DNA of 64,000 nucleotides from Tritrichomonas musculus. Taxonomy: Eukaryota; Parabasalia; Tritrichomonadida; Tritrichomonadidae. The translations under genes were made by a program, and so were the position numbers. Of this stretch, positions 55,288 to 64,000 are shown piece by piece. The stretch lies in NCBI GenBank assembly GCA_039105265.1, contig JAPFFF010000008.1, positions 558,001-622,000 of the forward strand, written 5' to 3'. The notes under the pieces were generated by a model. It ran no database searches. It was not told the origin of the DNA and saw nothing but the letters and a program-made list of their open reading frames with translations. The stretch's first letter is position 1, and each line of letters begins with the position of its first letter.

Positions 55288-56761
55288 ATGTCATACAACT
55301 ACAGCTCAGACAGCGATGTTAGTCTATTTGACTCGATCGAGCAATCGGGTCAACAAGCTCCACCATCAGATCCGCCATCAGCTCCACCCACAGAAGTTTG
55401 GCTCAAGAACATGACCCCAGAACAACTCGAATCCATGCGACAGTTCATCATGAAGCAGCAAGAAGAAGCAGCAGCTAGATTAAAGAAGAAGCAGCAAGAA
55501 GAAGAAGCAGCTAGATTGAAGAAGAAGCAAGAAGAAGAAGAAGCAGCTAGATTGAAGAAGAAGCAAGAAGAAGAAGAAGCAGAGATTGAAGAAGCAAGAA
55601 GAAGAAGAAGCAGCTCGATTGAAGAAGCAACAAGAAGAAGAAGCAGCTAGATTGAAGAAGCAGCAAGAAGAAGAAGCAAGAAGGAAGAAGAAGCAAGAAG
55701 AAGAAGCATTAGCAAGATTGAAGCAAGAAGACGATGCAAGAAGGAAGAATCCATATGTTCCAATTTCAAATAAAGTCTTTCCACCACCTCGCTCATATAA
55801 TATAATACAAGTTCCTCCACCTCCTCCACCTCCATCTAATCAACAAATACCGCCACCTCCAAGTGTTCTTGCTAGACCATCTTCATTTGCCGAGAAACAA
55901 AAATTCGGTTCCAATCCAAAAGAAGAAACAAAGATAGAAGGAGAAGAAGAAGAAGTTGATCATGAACAAGAACAAGAACCAGTTCACAGAGAACCATATA
56001 AGCCACCGAAAAGTGTTCATGATATGAAATCCAATAGTGATTATAAGGAGGATAATGTTAGGCCATTCGACTTTCGAGATGAAATGGAACGAATAATAGA
56101 AGAAAATGAAAACTTGAAAGATCGATTAACGAAGTTGGAGGAGCGAATGACTGCGGTAGAATATAACATTCAAGACATAAATCACAATGCTGAAGAACTC
56201 AGGAAAGACATTGATGATAACGACGAATACGCACTCGAGCTGATGAAATTGGAACTTGCTCCAAAAAAGGTGGCGAAGTACATTAACAAAATTCACGATC
56301 TAAAGAATGACGTGTCAAATCTCAAAAATGCTCAACAAGCTGGTCCTCCAACAGATGATGCATTTGCTGAAAAGTTGGCAAGATCGAGATTGATGATGGT
56401 AGAAGTTGATTATCTTCGAAACATGTTGGACGCTATTGAATCATATGACAAGAAAAAAGCACCAGAGCTGATAAACGTGTTCAAGTCCTATGGATGGAAG
56501 TTGTCCAATTGCATTTATCATCTTCGACCATACTTATCACCAGAAGAGAAAGAGAAGTTGGACAAAGCATGCAGCTTCGAGAGAAAAGGAAAGAAGCAAT
56601 CACCGAAGCAAGTGCTGAATGCCATTAGGCAATTTGGTGAATCAATGGAGAAGAACGAAATTGAACGGAACTCTGACTCGAAGTCGAAAGGACATGAGTT
56701 CCAATATCATTTTCCATATCTCGAAGATAATGTCGTTGATGATGATGATTACCCCCAATAA
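55288..56761 (+). pseudogene. Coiled-coil, proline-rich protein region, broken (element 2)
   Basis: Region corresponding to the 472-aa gene of element 1: Glu/Lys-rich repeat helix, PPPPPPP segment, acidic linker, second coiled coil and the FKSYGWKLSNC C-terminal part are all recognisable. It is broken (about one break). Across the second half it differs from element 1 at many more positions than any neighbouring gene, roughly one residue in ten, so this gene either evolves quickly or came from another lineage by recombination. Confidence 0.7.
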
Positions 56762-56844
56762 GATAGGTCATAACTAAAAAAATAATTTTTTTAACTTTTT
56801 CTTTGTTTTTATTTTTATCGTTTCACTTTTATTTTATGTTAAAC

Positions 56845-59800
56845 ATGAACAAGGACATTGAAGACAATTTTTTAGATGCTATTGGAGATGTCTATGCTGA
56901 TACAAAATCACAGTTTCGTCGTGAATATAATCGACGTGCTAAACAATACCAAAAGAAAGACAAATTTAAAGAAGAAATGAGGAAGCTCATGATTCCTGCA
57001 GGACAAGGTATTGGTTTTGCTACAGACATCAATCAAGATGAAGATAAGAGGTACGCATTTACGGAAGCACTACGACAGATACATAAAAAGAAAAATGTTG
57101 GAAGACCTATTGTTAAAGCAATTGCACTTGATGGAACTTATAAGTACTTCACACTCAGTGATAAGCACAACATCGAAAGTACATTAGGACATATAACAGG
57201 AGAACTTGATTTAAGTGAAGACCAATCAGACACTAATCCATATATCTCAAACATGTTCATTCCAGTTCGATATGAGGTACAATTTATTGACATGAACAAA
57301 ACAAATGATGGTGTTCATTTTAGAACCAAGATGCAAGATATGGATACTCATGAAATCTATGATGATGAAGTCGAAATTGATGAAGACTATCGAAATACAC
57401 CAGAAGGTAGTTTTTTCCCATACATCAATCTATCACCTATAGACTTATCTACATACCAAATCTTTCATGAGGTAAGGAAAGAGAACTACAGAGATAATTG
57501 TTTTGTATATGCTTGTATACAATCAGGTGTGTTCACTGATGATGAAATAGATGACTTACGATTTTTTGTTCAAACAAGAGCCATACCCAATAACAAGATA
57601 GAAGAAGTAGCTAAAAAGTTCAAGTGCAATTTTAGTATCATTAGAATTGTTGAACAACCTGATAAATACAAGTATGAAACAAGAATCAACACCAGAAAGA
57701 AAAAATGGTCTGTTGATTTTAAAAGAGAAGTTAACCTGATATTGTTCAAAGACCATTATATGCTCAACAGGAAAATACCTTGTACATTATTCTACCTTCA
57801 ACACTATGAAGAACTTGATAGAACATTTGCATATATGCCTTTTGACAAAAGATGTATGATAGCAAGATTGGAGAAAAATGGAAAGACTGTCAAAGACTAT
57901 AAACATGAAGGAATCAAACCAATAACCTTTTTCCAAAAGATGTTTGAGTTACATCTATTTGAAGAAATCAAAGCATGCGAAATGGATATTATCAACACAA
58001 CTGAATATGAACATGTTAATGACTATGTAAGTCTCGAATATAATGCAGAACATAGTACAAGACTCATTGAGAATAATAAAAAGAAACAAAATACATGGTC
58101 AAGGATTTATTATAGTGACTTCGAAACAAACTCGACAGTCAGTCCACATATACCATATCTCAATTGTACGATCTTTCGAGATGGAGCCAACATACATAAA
58201 ATATCTATTCAAGGTGAAGATTGTGGACAGAAGCTCTTGAATTATTTATGGAGTGGCTCATTAACATATTTTCATAACCTCAAGTATGATGCATGTTTTT
58301 TCATTAACACACCTGGATGGGATACACAGATAACAGAACGAAGTGGAACTGTGTTGCAAATCATCATGACATTATTCGAAGAAGGTACAAGGAAAGTCAA
58401 AAAGCGATTAACATTCAGGAACTCATATAGTATAATACCTCAAGCATTAAGTAAATTTGCTACAATGTTCAACCTCAATGTTCACAAGGAAGTCATGGCA
58501 TATAAGCTATATACACAAGAGAACATTCAAAGAAGAATTGTTGATGCTACTGAGTTCCAACAGCAATACATCGATGAAAATGCAGATAAGTTATCGAAAG
58601 CACAACTTGATGCAAACTGCAAGCAGATTATCGAAAATGCAAAAATCGCAAATTGCTATAATGATGGCAAAATCGACATCATTAAATATGCCATCTTCTA
58701 TTGTTTCAAGGACTGTATTGTTTTGATGAAGGGAATGGAAAAATTTAATGAAGACCTGAAAGCAGTCTTTAAAGAAACAAAGACAGATATGTATGGTGTT
58801 CATGATTTTATATCTATAAGTGCTATTGGATACTGCTTTGCCAAGAAATATGGTTGCTTTGATGGATGTTATGAACTATCAGGTAAGTGTCAAGACTTCA
58901 TACAACGATGTGTCTCTGGTGGAAGAACAATGACAGCAGGTAATGAAAAGCAATACATCGAAGGAAAGATACAAGACTTTGATGCAGTTAGCTTATATCC
59001 ATCTGCAATGTATGTTATGGATGGTATACCATTAGGAAGACCTAAAGTAATATCACAAGGTACAACACATGAACAACTTATGCAATATGATACATTCTTT
59101 ATCGAAGTCAACATCAAGAAACTCGAATGTAAATCAAAAGAGCCATATAAATTTGGACAAGTATTTACAAGGAATGAAGCAGGTAGTAAAATATTCGGCA
59201 ATTTCCTTGTTGACCATTATTATATCGATAAAGTAGGTCTCATGGACTTGTTCGAATTTTATGATGTTGAATATGAGTTAATACGTGGCTATTACTTTGA
59301 TGAAGGATTTAACAAGAAAATCAATGAGTTCATTGAGAAGCTCTTTAATCTCAGGGCAAGTTATAAAAAGCAAAAGAACCCTCTTGAACAAACAATAAAG
59401 CTCCTCCTCAACTCCATATATGGCAAGTCAATATTGAAAGCAACAAAGACTGAAACCAAGACAGTACCAAAAAGCCAACTATACAAGTACCTCTGGAGGA
59501 ACTACAACTTTATCAAGGAGGTTGTTGAAGATGCTAATATTGATAAGTGCTATGTCAAGAAGTTGAAACCAATTAATGACCATTTCAACCTACCTCAATT
59601 TGGTGCAAGCGTTCTCTCTTGGAGTAAGCACTTAATGAACAGGGTTATGGCTACAGCTGAGCAAGCAGGTATACCTATCTTTTATCAAGATACTGATAGT
59701 ATGCATGTACTTGAAAAAGATGTACCAAGGATAGCTGACTTATTCCAGTTCAAGTATCATCAACCTCTTATTGGAAAAAATATGTGTCAGTTTCATAATG

Positions 59801-60120
59801 ACTTTGATGAGTTCGAAGGTAGTCAAGGGGAAATACACTCAAGAAAACTCATTGCACTTGGTAAAAAGAGCTACCTCGATATCTTGGTTGATGAACAAGG
59901 AAATGAAGGATATCATATTAGACTCAAAGGAATTCCAAAACAAGTTATTCTCAACAAGTGCAAAAGGATGGGTATCTCAGTTGAAGAGCTTTTTGAAAGA
60001 ATGCATGAAGGAGAAAGTATGACATTTGATTTGTTGGATGGTTCGAATGCATTCAGGAAGTCAAAGACATTTCAACAAACCAACTTACCCAAATTTGCAC
60101 GTACTCTTAGGTTTACGTAG
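56845..60120 (+). CDS. POLB: Protein-primed DNA polymerase B with OTU-like domain (element 2)
   Basis: 1091 aa from the ATG of NKDIEDNF; in this copy another in-frame ATG three codons earlier (56836) could also serve. All motifs are the same as in element 1: OTU-like RDNCFVYAC and LFKDHYML, exonuclease YSDFETN and YCFKDC, polymerase SLYPS, NSIYG and QDTDS. Only about two residues differ (KVISQGT, KRMGISVEE). Confidence 0.95.
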   Translation: MNKDIEDNFLDAIGDVYADTKSQFRREYNRRAKQYQKKDKFKEEMRKLMIPAGQGIGFATDINQDEDKRYAFTEALRQIHKKKNVGRPIVKAIALDGTYKYFTLSDKHNIESTLGHITGELDLSEDQSDTNPYISNMFIPVRYEVQFIDMNKTNDGVHFRTKMQDMDTHEIYDDEVEIDEDYRNTPEGSFFPYINLSPIDLSTYQIFHEVRKENYRDNCFVYACIQSGVFTDDEIDDLRFFVQTRAIPNNKIEEVAKKFKCNFSIIRIVEQPDKYKYETRINTRKKKWSVDFKREVNLILFKDHYMLNRKIPCTLFYLQHYEELDRTFAYMPFDKRCMIARLEKNGKTVKDYKHEGIKPITFFQKMFELHLFEEIKACEMDIINTTEYEHVNDYVSLEYNAEHSTRLIENNKKKQNTWSRIYYSDFETNSTVSPHIPYLNCTIFRDGANIHKISIQGEDCGQKLLNYLWSGSLTYFHNLKYDACFFINTPGWDTQITERSGTVLQIIMTLFEEGTRKVKKRLTFRNSYSIIPQALSKFATMFNLNVHKEVMAYKLYTQENIQRRIVDATEFQQQYIDENADKLSKAQLDANCKQIIENAKIANCYNDGKIDIIKYAIFYCFKDCIVLMKGMEKFNEDLKAVFKETKTDMYGVHDFISISAIGYCFAKKYGCFDGCYELSGKCQDFIQRCVSGGRTMTAGNEKQYIEGKIQDFDAVSLYPSAMYVMDGIPLGRPKVISQGTTHEQLMQYDTFFIEVNIKKLECKSKEPYKFGQVFTRNEAGSKIFGNFLVDHYYIDKVGLMDLFEFYDVEYELIRGYYFDEGFNKKINEFIEKLFNLRASYKKQKNPLEQTIKLLLNSIYGKSILKATKTETKTVPKSQLYKYLWRNYNFIKEVVEDANIDKCYVKKLKPINDHFNLPQFGASVLSWSKHLMNRVMATAEQAGIPIFYQDTDSMHVLEKDVPRIADLFQFKYHQPLIGKNMCQFHNDFDEFEGSQGEIHSRKLIALGKKSYLDILVDEQGNEGYHIRLKGIPKQVILNKCKRMGISVEELFERMHEGESMTFDLLDGSNAFRKSKTFQQTNLPKFARTLRFT

Positions 60121-60862
60121 TTAAAACATCATTGACATCAGTCGAGTTAGATGGTTTAATTTTGATAGTTATGAACAAAGGACTTTTTAACAATATCGGC
60201 TGATATTGAAAATCTACTAAACTTAATTCTAAAAACTTTAATGAATCTGTATATGTTTTTATTTTTAATGGTTTACTTTCAGTTTCGAAATCATATATAA
60301 GTGGTTTATTATCTAAAGTGAATGTATTGATACTACCAATGACTGAAGGTGTATATTGTTGTTCACCTATATTGGAATATATGGCATTACCTTGTAGTGA
60401 TACTAGATACAACTTAGTATGATTTAATATTGGGATGTCTTTAATATTATATGTTGCATTTGATGGTAACACAATAGGCAATGAAGTATTATATAAACCA
60501 GTTAATAAAGCAGCCCTATGGGAAATAGAGGTTATTGTTAACGGTGTTTGTGTCTTTATTGTAAATGTACGAGTAGTATCATTATATTTAAAAGATACCT
60601 CCGCAAGTGGATTTAAAACTGCTTCTATTTGCTTGATGGTATAATTATATCTATCTTCGAATTTAAGCTTGAATGGAATACTGTTATGTGTAAACTCTAT
60701 ATAATCATCTTTCGTACTCAACATAATATTACTTATTGTATTAATTGAAGATACAAAATATTTAATATATTTACACTTCCATGGTATATCCAAATTGATA
60801 GATACCTTATTATATTCATCAGCATTTGTACTCTGTACTGATACTAACATTTTATAATTCAT
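60113..60862 (-). CDS. Minus-strand candidate virion protein (element 2)
   Basis: 249 aa, apparently the same protein as 15986-16735 despite several base changes, most of them therefore silent. That pattern supports the minus-strand frame as the selected one. It overlaps the polymerase end by 8 bases, and its start codon lies 3 bases from that of the fibre gene. Confidence 0.6.
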   Translation of the reverse strand: MNYKMLVSVQSTNADEYNKVSINLDIPWKCKYIKYFVSSINTISNIMLSTKDDYIEFTHNSIPFKLKFEDRYNYTIKQIEAVLNPLAEVSFKYNDTTRTFTIKTQTPLTITSISHRAALLTGLYNTSLPIVLPSNATYNIKDIPILNHTKLYLVSLQGNAIYSNIGEQQYTPSVIGSINTFTLDNKPLIYDFETESKPLKIKTYTDSLKFLELSLVDFQYQPILLKSPLFITIKIKPSNSTDVNDVLTT

Positions 60863-60865
60863 AAA

Positions 60866-63800
60866 ATGTCAATTAAACTTTATTCTTTGCAATCAAGTGA
60901 GGCTGAAAAGCTCAAAGACAAAAATATAGAGATAAGTGTTAATGATGAAGGTAATATTGATATTATAAGAAATGAGGACCCAGATGATTACCCAAAATTT
61001 AGTTGCTTATATAATAAGGCTGAAGTAGATGAAAGAGTAGTTGGTAATCATATCGAAAATGGAGGAAAGCTTGATGGTTTCGGCAATGTACCTATTACAA
61101 ATAAATTTGCCAATTATTTAAAATACGTATTTAAAGGACCTGAACAGACACCCTTATTAGAAGACTCACTACCTGAAAAAGCAGAGTCACATAAGGAGTT
61201 GATAAAAGATGAACTTTGTGTTAATACATTTAATGAATTTATTGAAGAAGAATCGAAAACATGTGAGGCTATTCATGAGATGTATACCGAATTGATGTGT
61301 GCAGCAGATGGATATGAACAAATTGCTTTTGATGAACAAACAGGGCAAAGCAAAGCTGTTCATTATCTTCAATATCCAAAGTCTATACCAACTCCTACTC
61401 CAGACCCTTATCTTGCAGAGGTAGGATACTCGAATTTAGGGGATTTATTGATGAACATTATGAAGAATGAAAAGACAACAAATCCAACAAAGAAAATCTT
61501 ATATGAAGCTTTTAATGAAGAAAATTGGAAAAAATTCATTAGTGGAACTATTCAATATCATTATAATCTTCAAGATAATAGACTAAAAACAATAGGATAT
61601 AAATATAAAGGAAGTACTGATCAAGTTGTTGCAGACCAAATAGTTGAAGTTAAAAGTCCTCGTGAGTTTTTTGAGACATATACCCAAAATCTAAAAGATA
61701 ATAATATAAATAAAGACCAATATGCAAAAGCTATGTTAGGTCTTTATTTGTATAATGTAATTTTACATTCAGGTATTACATACTATTATACACATCGAAA
61801 TGCTAATGGAATGAAAGTGGATGTTGTACCACCTGGTGGACAAGACTATTTAAATATAACGTTAGGACAATGTTTAAATTTAGTATTCGAGATTATTAAA
61901 GATATAGTGAATTCACATAATGCTTTATTTGATTATGTTGTAACAATCAAGTCTTGTAATTGCAAACACGATAATCAAGGAGGTAACCAAGGAGGTAATG
62001 AAGGTAATGGTGAAGAAGAGGATGATAATCAAGGAGGTAATGAAGGTGGTGATAATGAAGGCGGTGATAATGATTCAAACCTAATTCAATATATGAATGT
62101 AGGTCTACAAGCTGTAAATCAATTATCAGGTTATTTATTACATAATATTGCGAACCTAGGAAATAATGTTGCATCTCTCAGGTTCCAAAATGAAGTAGAG
62201 TCATTTACACAAGAGATGTTTGATTATGAGATATATGATAATGGTTTAGATGAGATGAATAGACAATACCAGTCAATAGGAATACAAACAGAACAACCAA
62301 CACGTCAACGAGAATCCTTATTTAATGATTCATATGTTTGGTGTACAGTATTTCGCATGTGGACGAGTTTTGCAGTTTATAATATACCAAATCAATTTGG
62401 ATGGAGGACTAATTCTGCATTTGGAGCTCCTTGGAATTTTGTCTGGGATGTTGGACATAGGGAATGGATAGCAATAGCGCCACGTGAAGAAGATGTACCA
62501 GCTGGATGGAGAATTAACCCAAAGGGAAATAAAATAGCACAAACAATAGTACAACATAATATTCATTCGGAAGGAGAAATGATTTATAATCCTGATAGAG
62601 GACAATGGGAATATTATCCACCAGAAGAAAGTATTGTTGTACCAGAACAACCGGGACCTGTTATTAATATTGTTCCTGAACAAAATAGGAATGCAGTGTT
62701 AAGACCAACTTATGTTTGGTCTCTTGAGTCAGGTCGTTGGGTTAATTCAATGACAATAGCTAATATGCCAAGATCACATCCAAATGATAATAATGATTGG
62801 AGGCGAGATGTTAGCTTACAAGCACCTGCCAATTTTGTTTGGGACATAGACCATAGGGAATGGGTAGCTATAAGAAACAATGTTAGTGAAATGCTTAATG
62901 ACAGAGATTGGAGGACAAATCGAGATATTGGAGATATTGCAGTAAGGCATTATCAAGAACAATTTTTACAAGGAATCGGCGAATTAGTATGGAATGATGA
63001 TTATAATAGTTATGTTTATCAATGTAATGAGATAAGCCCATTATCATTATCATTAGAAGATAAAAGCAATAGCGGAGCAATAGCAATACCAGACCAAATT
63101 ACAAGTACTGAAGCTTGGGATAAAATTTTAGACTGTATGGGTATCCCTGTTATTAATAATCCTAATGAGATAGATGAGAAGAATCCAGTACTTGGTAAAT
63201 ATATTATAAAGGGTGACTTAAAAGTAAATGGGAAAATAATATGTGATTCTATTCCAAGTGGAGGTACAACAACAACTGACTCCAAGTATTTTACCTTGAA
63301 GGAATCAGACCAGTTATATTTATATAGACCATCTAAGACGTATGAAGAATCCAATTATTATTGTATGAGATGGGATATAGATAAAGATTATGACATACCA
63401 CTAAATTTAGTATTTAGATTCAAAGACTATCTATTTGGTCATAACTGGGAATTAACATGGGATGGTAAAAATTGGACAGGAAATAATTGTCAAAACATGT
63501 GTACAGAAAAGATATCATACATGAACACAAATGACGGTGCGCCTGCTTTAACAATCAAACATAACGAAAGAATTGGTAGATGGATAAAAGGAACAATAAA
63601 GGAAGATTTAACTGATGATGATAATTATGCTCATATCTTGAAAGATTATCTTACCAATTGGAGGGTTGTTAAGAAAGATGGAACCATACTAAGTGAAGGA
63701 ATAACTGCAACTTTTGATTCAAGTGGTTCAGGTACTTTAACTCAAGATGGATATAAATATGAACAAGCTAGAATGTATGTTGATGCGCCAAGTGGATTAA

Positions 63801-64000
63801 ATGCAGATGATGGATTATATGTTTATACTGACCTAAATATTAATGGAAATATAACTGAATTAAAATGGGATTGTCATCCTACTCATTGTATTAATTCAGG
63901 TGTTATGCATACCTATGGGTCAAATCCTTGTCTCGAATCATTTAATTATCATCGAGAAAAAAGGCATTCCATTAAAATCATTGAAGGATTTAATCATAAG
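60866..64000 (+). CDS. Giant modular fibre-like protein, first 1045 codons (element 2)
   Basis: Runs off the right edge of the window in frame. It covers the N-terminal region, the acidic Gly/Asn-rich linker, GIQTE, both Trp-rich WDxxHREW repeats and most of the module shared with the second fibre-like gene. It aligns with 16739-19873 of element 1 without length change. Scattered changes lie mainly in the first Trp-rich repeat (APREEDVP, GNKIAQ, HSEGEM), the part most likely to be exposed. Confidence 0.72.
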   Translation, partial: MSIKLYSLQSSEAEKLKDKNIEISVNDEGNIDIIRNEDPDDYPKFSCLYNKAEVDERVVGNHIENGGKLDGFGNVPITNKFANYLKYVFKGPEQTPLLEDSLPEKAESHKELIKDELCVNTFNEFIEEESKTCEAIHEMYTELMCAADGYEQIAFDEQTGQSKAVHYLQYPKSIPTPTPDPYLAEVGYSNLGDLLMNIMKNEKTTNPTKKILYEAFNEENWKKFISGTIQYHYNLQDNRLKTIGYKYKGSTDQVVADQIVEVKSPREFFETYTQNLKDNNINKDQYAKAMLGLYLYNVILHSGITYYYTHRNANGMKVDVVPPGGQDYLNITLGQCLNLVFEIIKDIVNSHNALFDYVVTIKSCNCKHDNQGGNQGGNEGNGEEEDDNQGGNEGGDNEGGDNDSNLIQYMNVGLQAVNQLSGYLLHNIANLGNNVASLRFQNEVESFTQEMFDYEIYDNGLDEMNRQYQSIGIQTEQPTRQRESLFNDSYVWCTVFRMWTSFAVYNIPNQFGWRTNSAFGAPWNFVWDVGHREWIAIAPREEDVPAGWRINPKGNKIAQTIVQHNIHSEGEMIYNPDRGQWEYYPPEESIVVPEQPGPVINIVPEQNRNAVLRPTYVWSLESGRWVNSMTIANMPRSHPNDNNDWRRDVSLQAPANFVWDIDHREWVAIRNNVSEMLNDRDWRTNRDIGDIAVRHYQEQFLQGIGELVWNDDYNSYVYQCNEISPLSLSLEDKSNSGAIAIPDQITSTEAWDKILDCMGIPVINNPNEIDEKNPVLGKYIIKGDLKVNGKIICDSIPSGGTTTTDSKYFTLKESDQLYLYRPSKTYEESNYYCMRWDIDKDYDIPLNLVFRFKDYLFGHNWELTWDGKNWTGNNCQNMCTEKISYMNTNDGAPALTIKHNERIGRWIKGTIKEDLTDDDNYAHILKDYLTNWRVVKKDGTILSEGITATFDSSGSGTLTQDGYKYEQARMYVDAPSGLNADDGLYVYTDLNINGNITELKWDCHPTHCINSGVMHTYGSNPCLESFNYHREKRHSIKIIEGFNHK

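Larger units (their letters stand above)
43513..64000 (+). mobile_element. Polinton/Maverick element 2 (right ~5.3 kb outside window)
   Basis: Same family, gene order and orientation as element 1. The left end is complete: terminal repeat, HNH gene, protease, candidate minor capsid, integrase, ATPase, capsid, polymerase and the first 1045 codons of the giant fibre gene. Most proteins differ from element 1 by zero to three residues, so the two copies separated recently. About one or two breaks are visible. It has one small gene that element 1 does not have. It is inserted at the right edge of a GC-rich island beside the TTAA transposon. Confidence 0.93.

Overview
The window is AT-rich eukaryotic DNA, most likely from a trichomonad (parabasalid; Trichomonas or Tritrichomonas type). 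The evidence is the compact intronless genes, stop codons often read as TAAA (the trichomonad cleavage signal overlapping the stop), a very long host protein pairing BTB-like N-terminal folds with ankyrin repeats, and dense occupation by large Polinton/Maverick elements. The species cannot be fixed from the sequence alone.

Layout: (1) 1-25220 is a large Polinton (element 1) in + orientation. Only its first ~280 bases lie outside the window. (2) 25221-27480 is a remnant of a different, older Polinton family (element 3, read on the minus strand); element 1 sits inside its integrase gene. (3) 27474-31497 is AT-rich host DNA without intact genes. It holds a perfect 52-bp inverted repeat, a 3 x 122-bp tandem repeat and a decayed cysteine-rich gene. 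(4) 31498-38978 carries two divergent host ankyrin genes. (5) 39236-43372 is a DNA transposon with TTAA target duplication and 16-bp inverted ends, most like the Kolobok superfamily, coding a 391-aa transposase. A second, non-coding inverted-repeat element flanked by TA is nested in it. It splits a small GC-rich island. (6) 43513-64000 is a second Polinton (element 2), nearly identical to element 1 and in the same orientation. Its last ~5.3 kb lie beyond the window.

Polinton gene plan (element 1): terminal inverted repeat, HNH nuclease, small minus-strand gene, adenain/Ulp1-like protease, a candidate minor capsid protein, chromodomain integrase, packaging ATPase, two small candidate virion proteins, major capsid protein, three small unknown genes, a cluster of small genes on alternating strands, a coiled-coil proline-rich protein, protein-primed DNA polymerase B with an OTU-like N-terminal domain, a minus-strand candidate virion protein, two very large modular fibre-like proteins, terminal inverted repeat. 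Polymerase and integrase would serve replication and insertion. ATPase, protease and capsid are a virion-assembly set. Element 1 looks whole or nearly so within the window; element 2 shows about one or two breaks. Protein identity between them is close to 100% for most genes, so both insertions are recent.

The most interesting signals are: repeated short motifs resembling dynein light chain LC8 binding sites (G[ITV]QT[DEK]) in four different proteins of the element; multi-copy internal modules in the fibre-like proteins; divergent start codons only 3 bases apart; patchy divergence between the two Polintons; and the nested stack of transposons at 39-43.8 kb.
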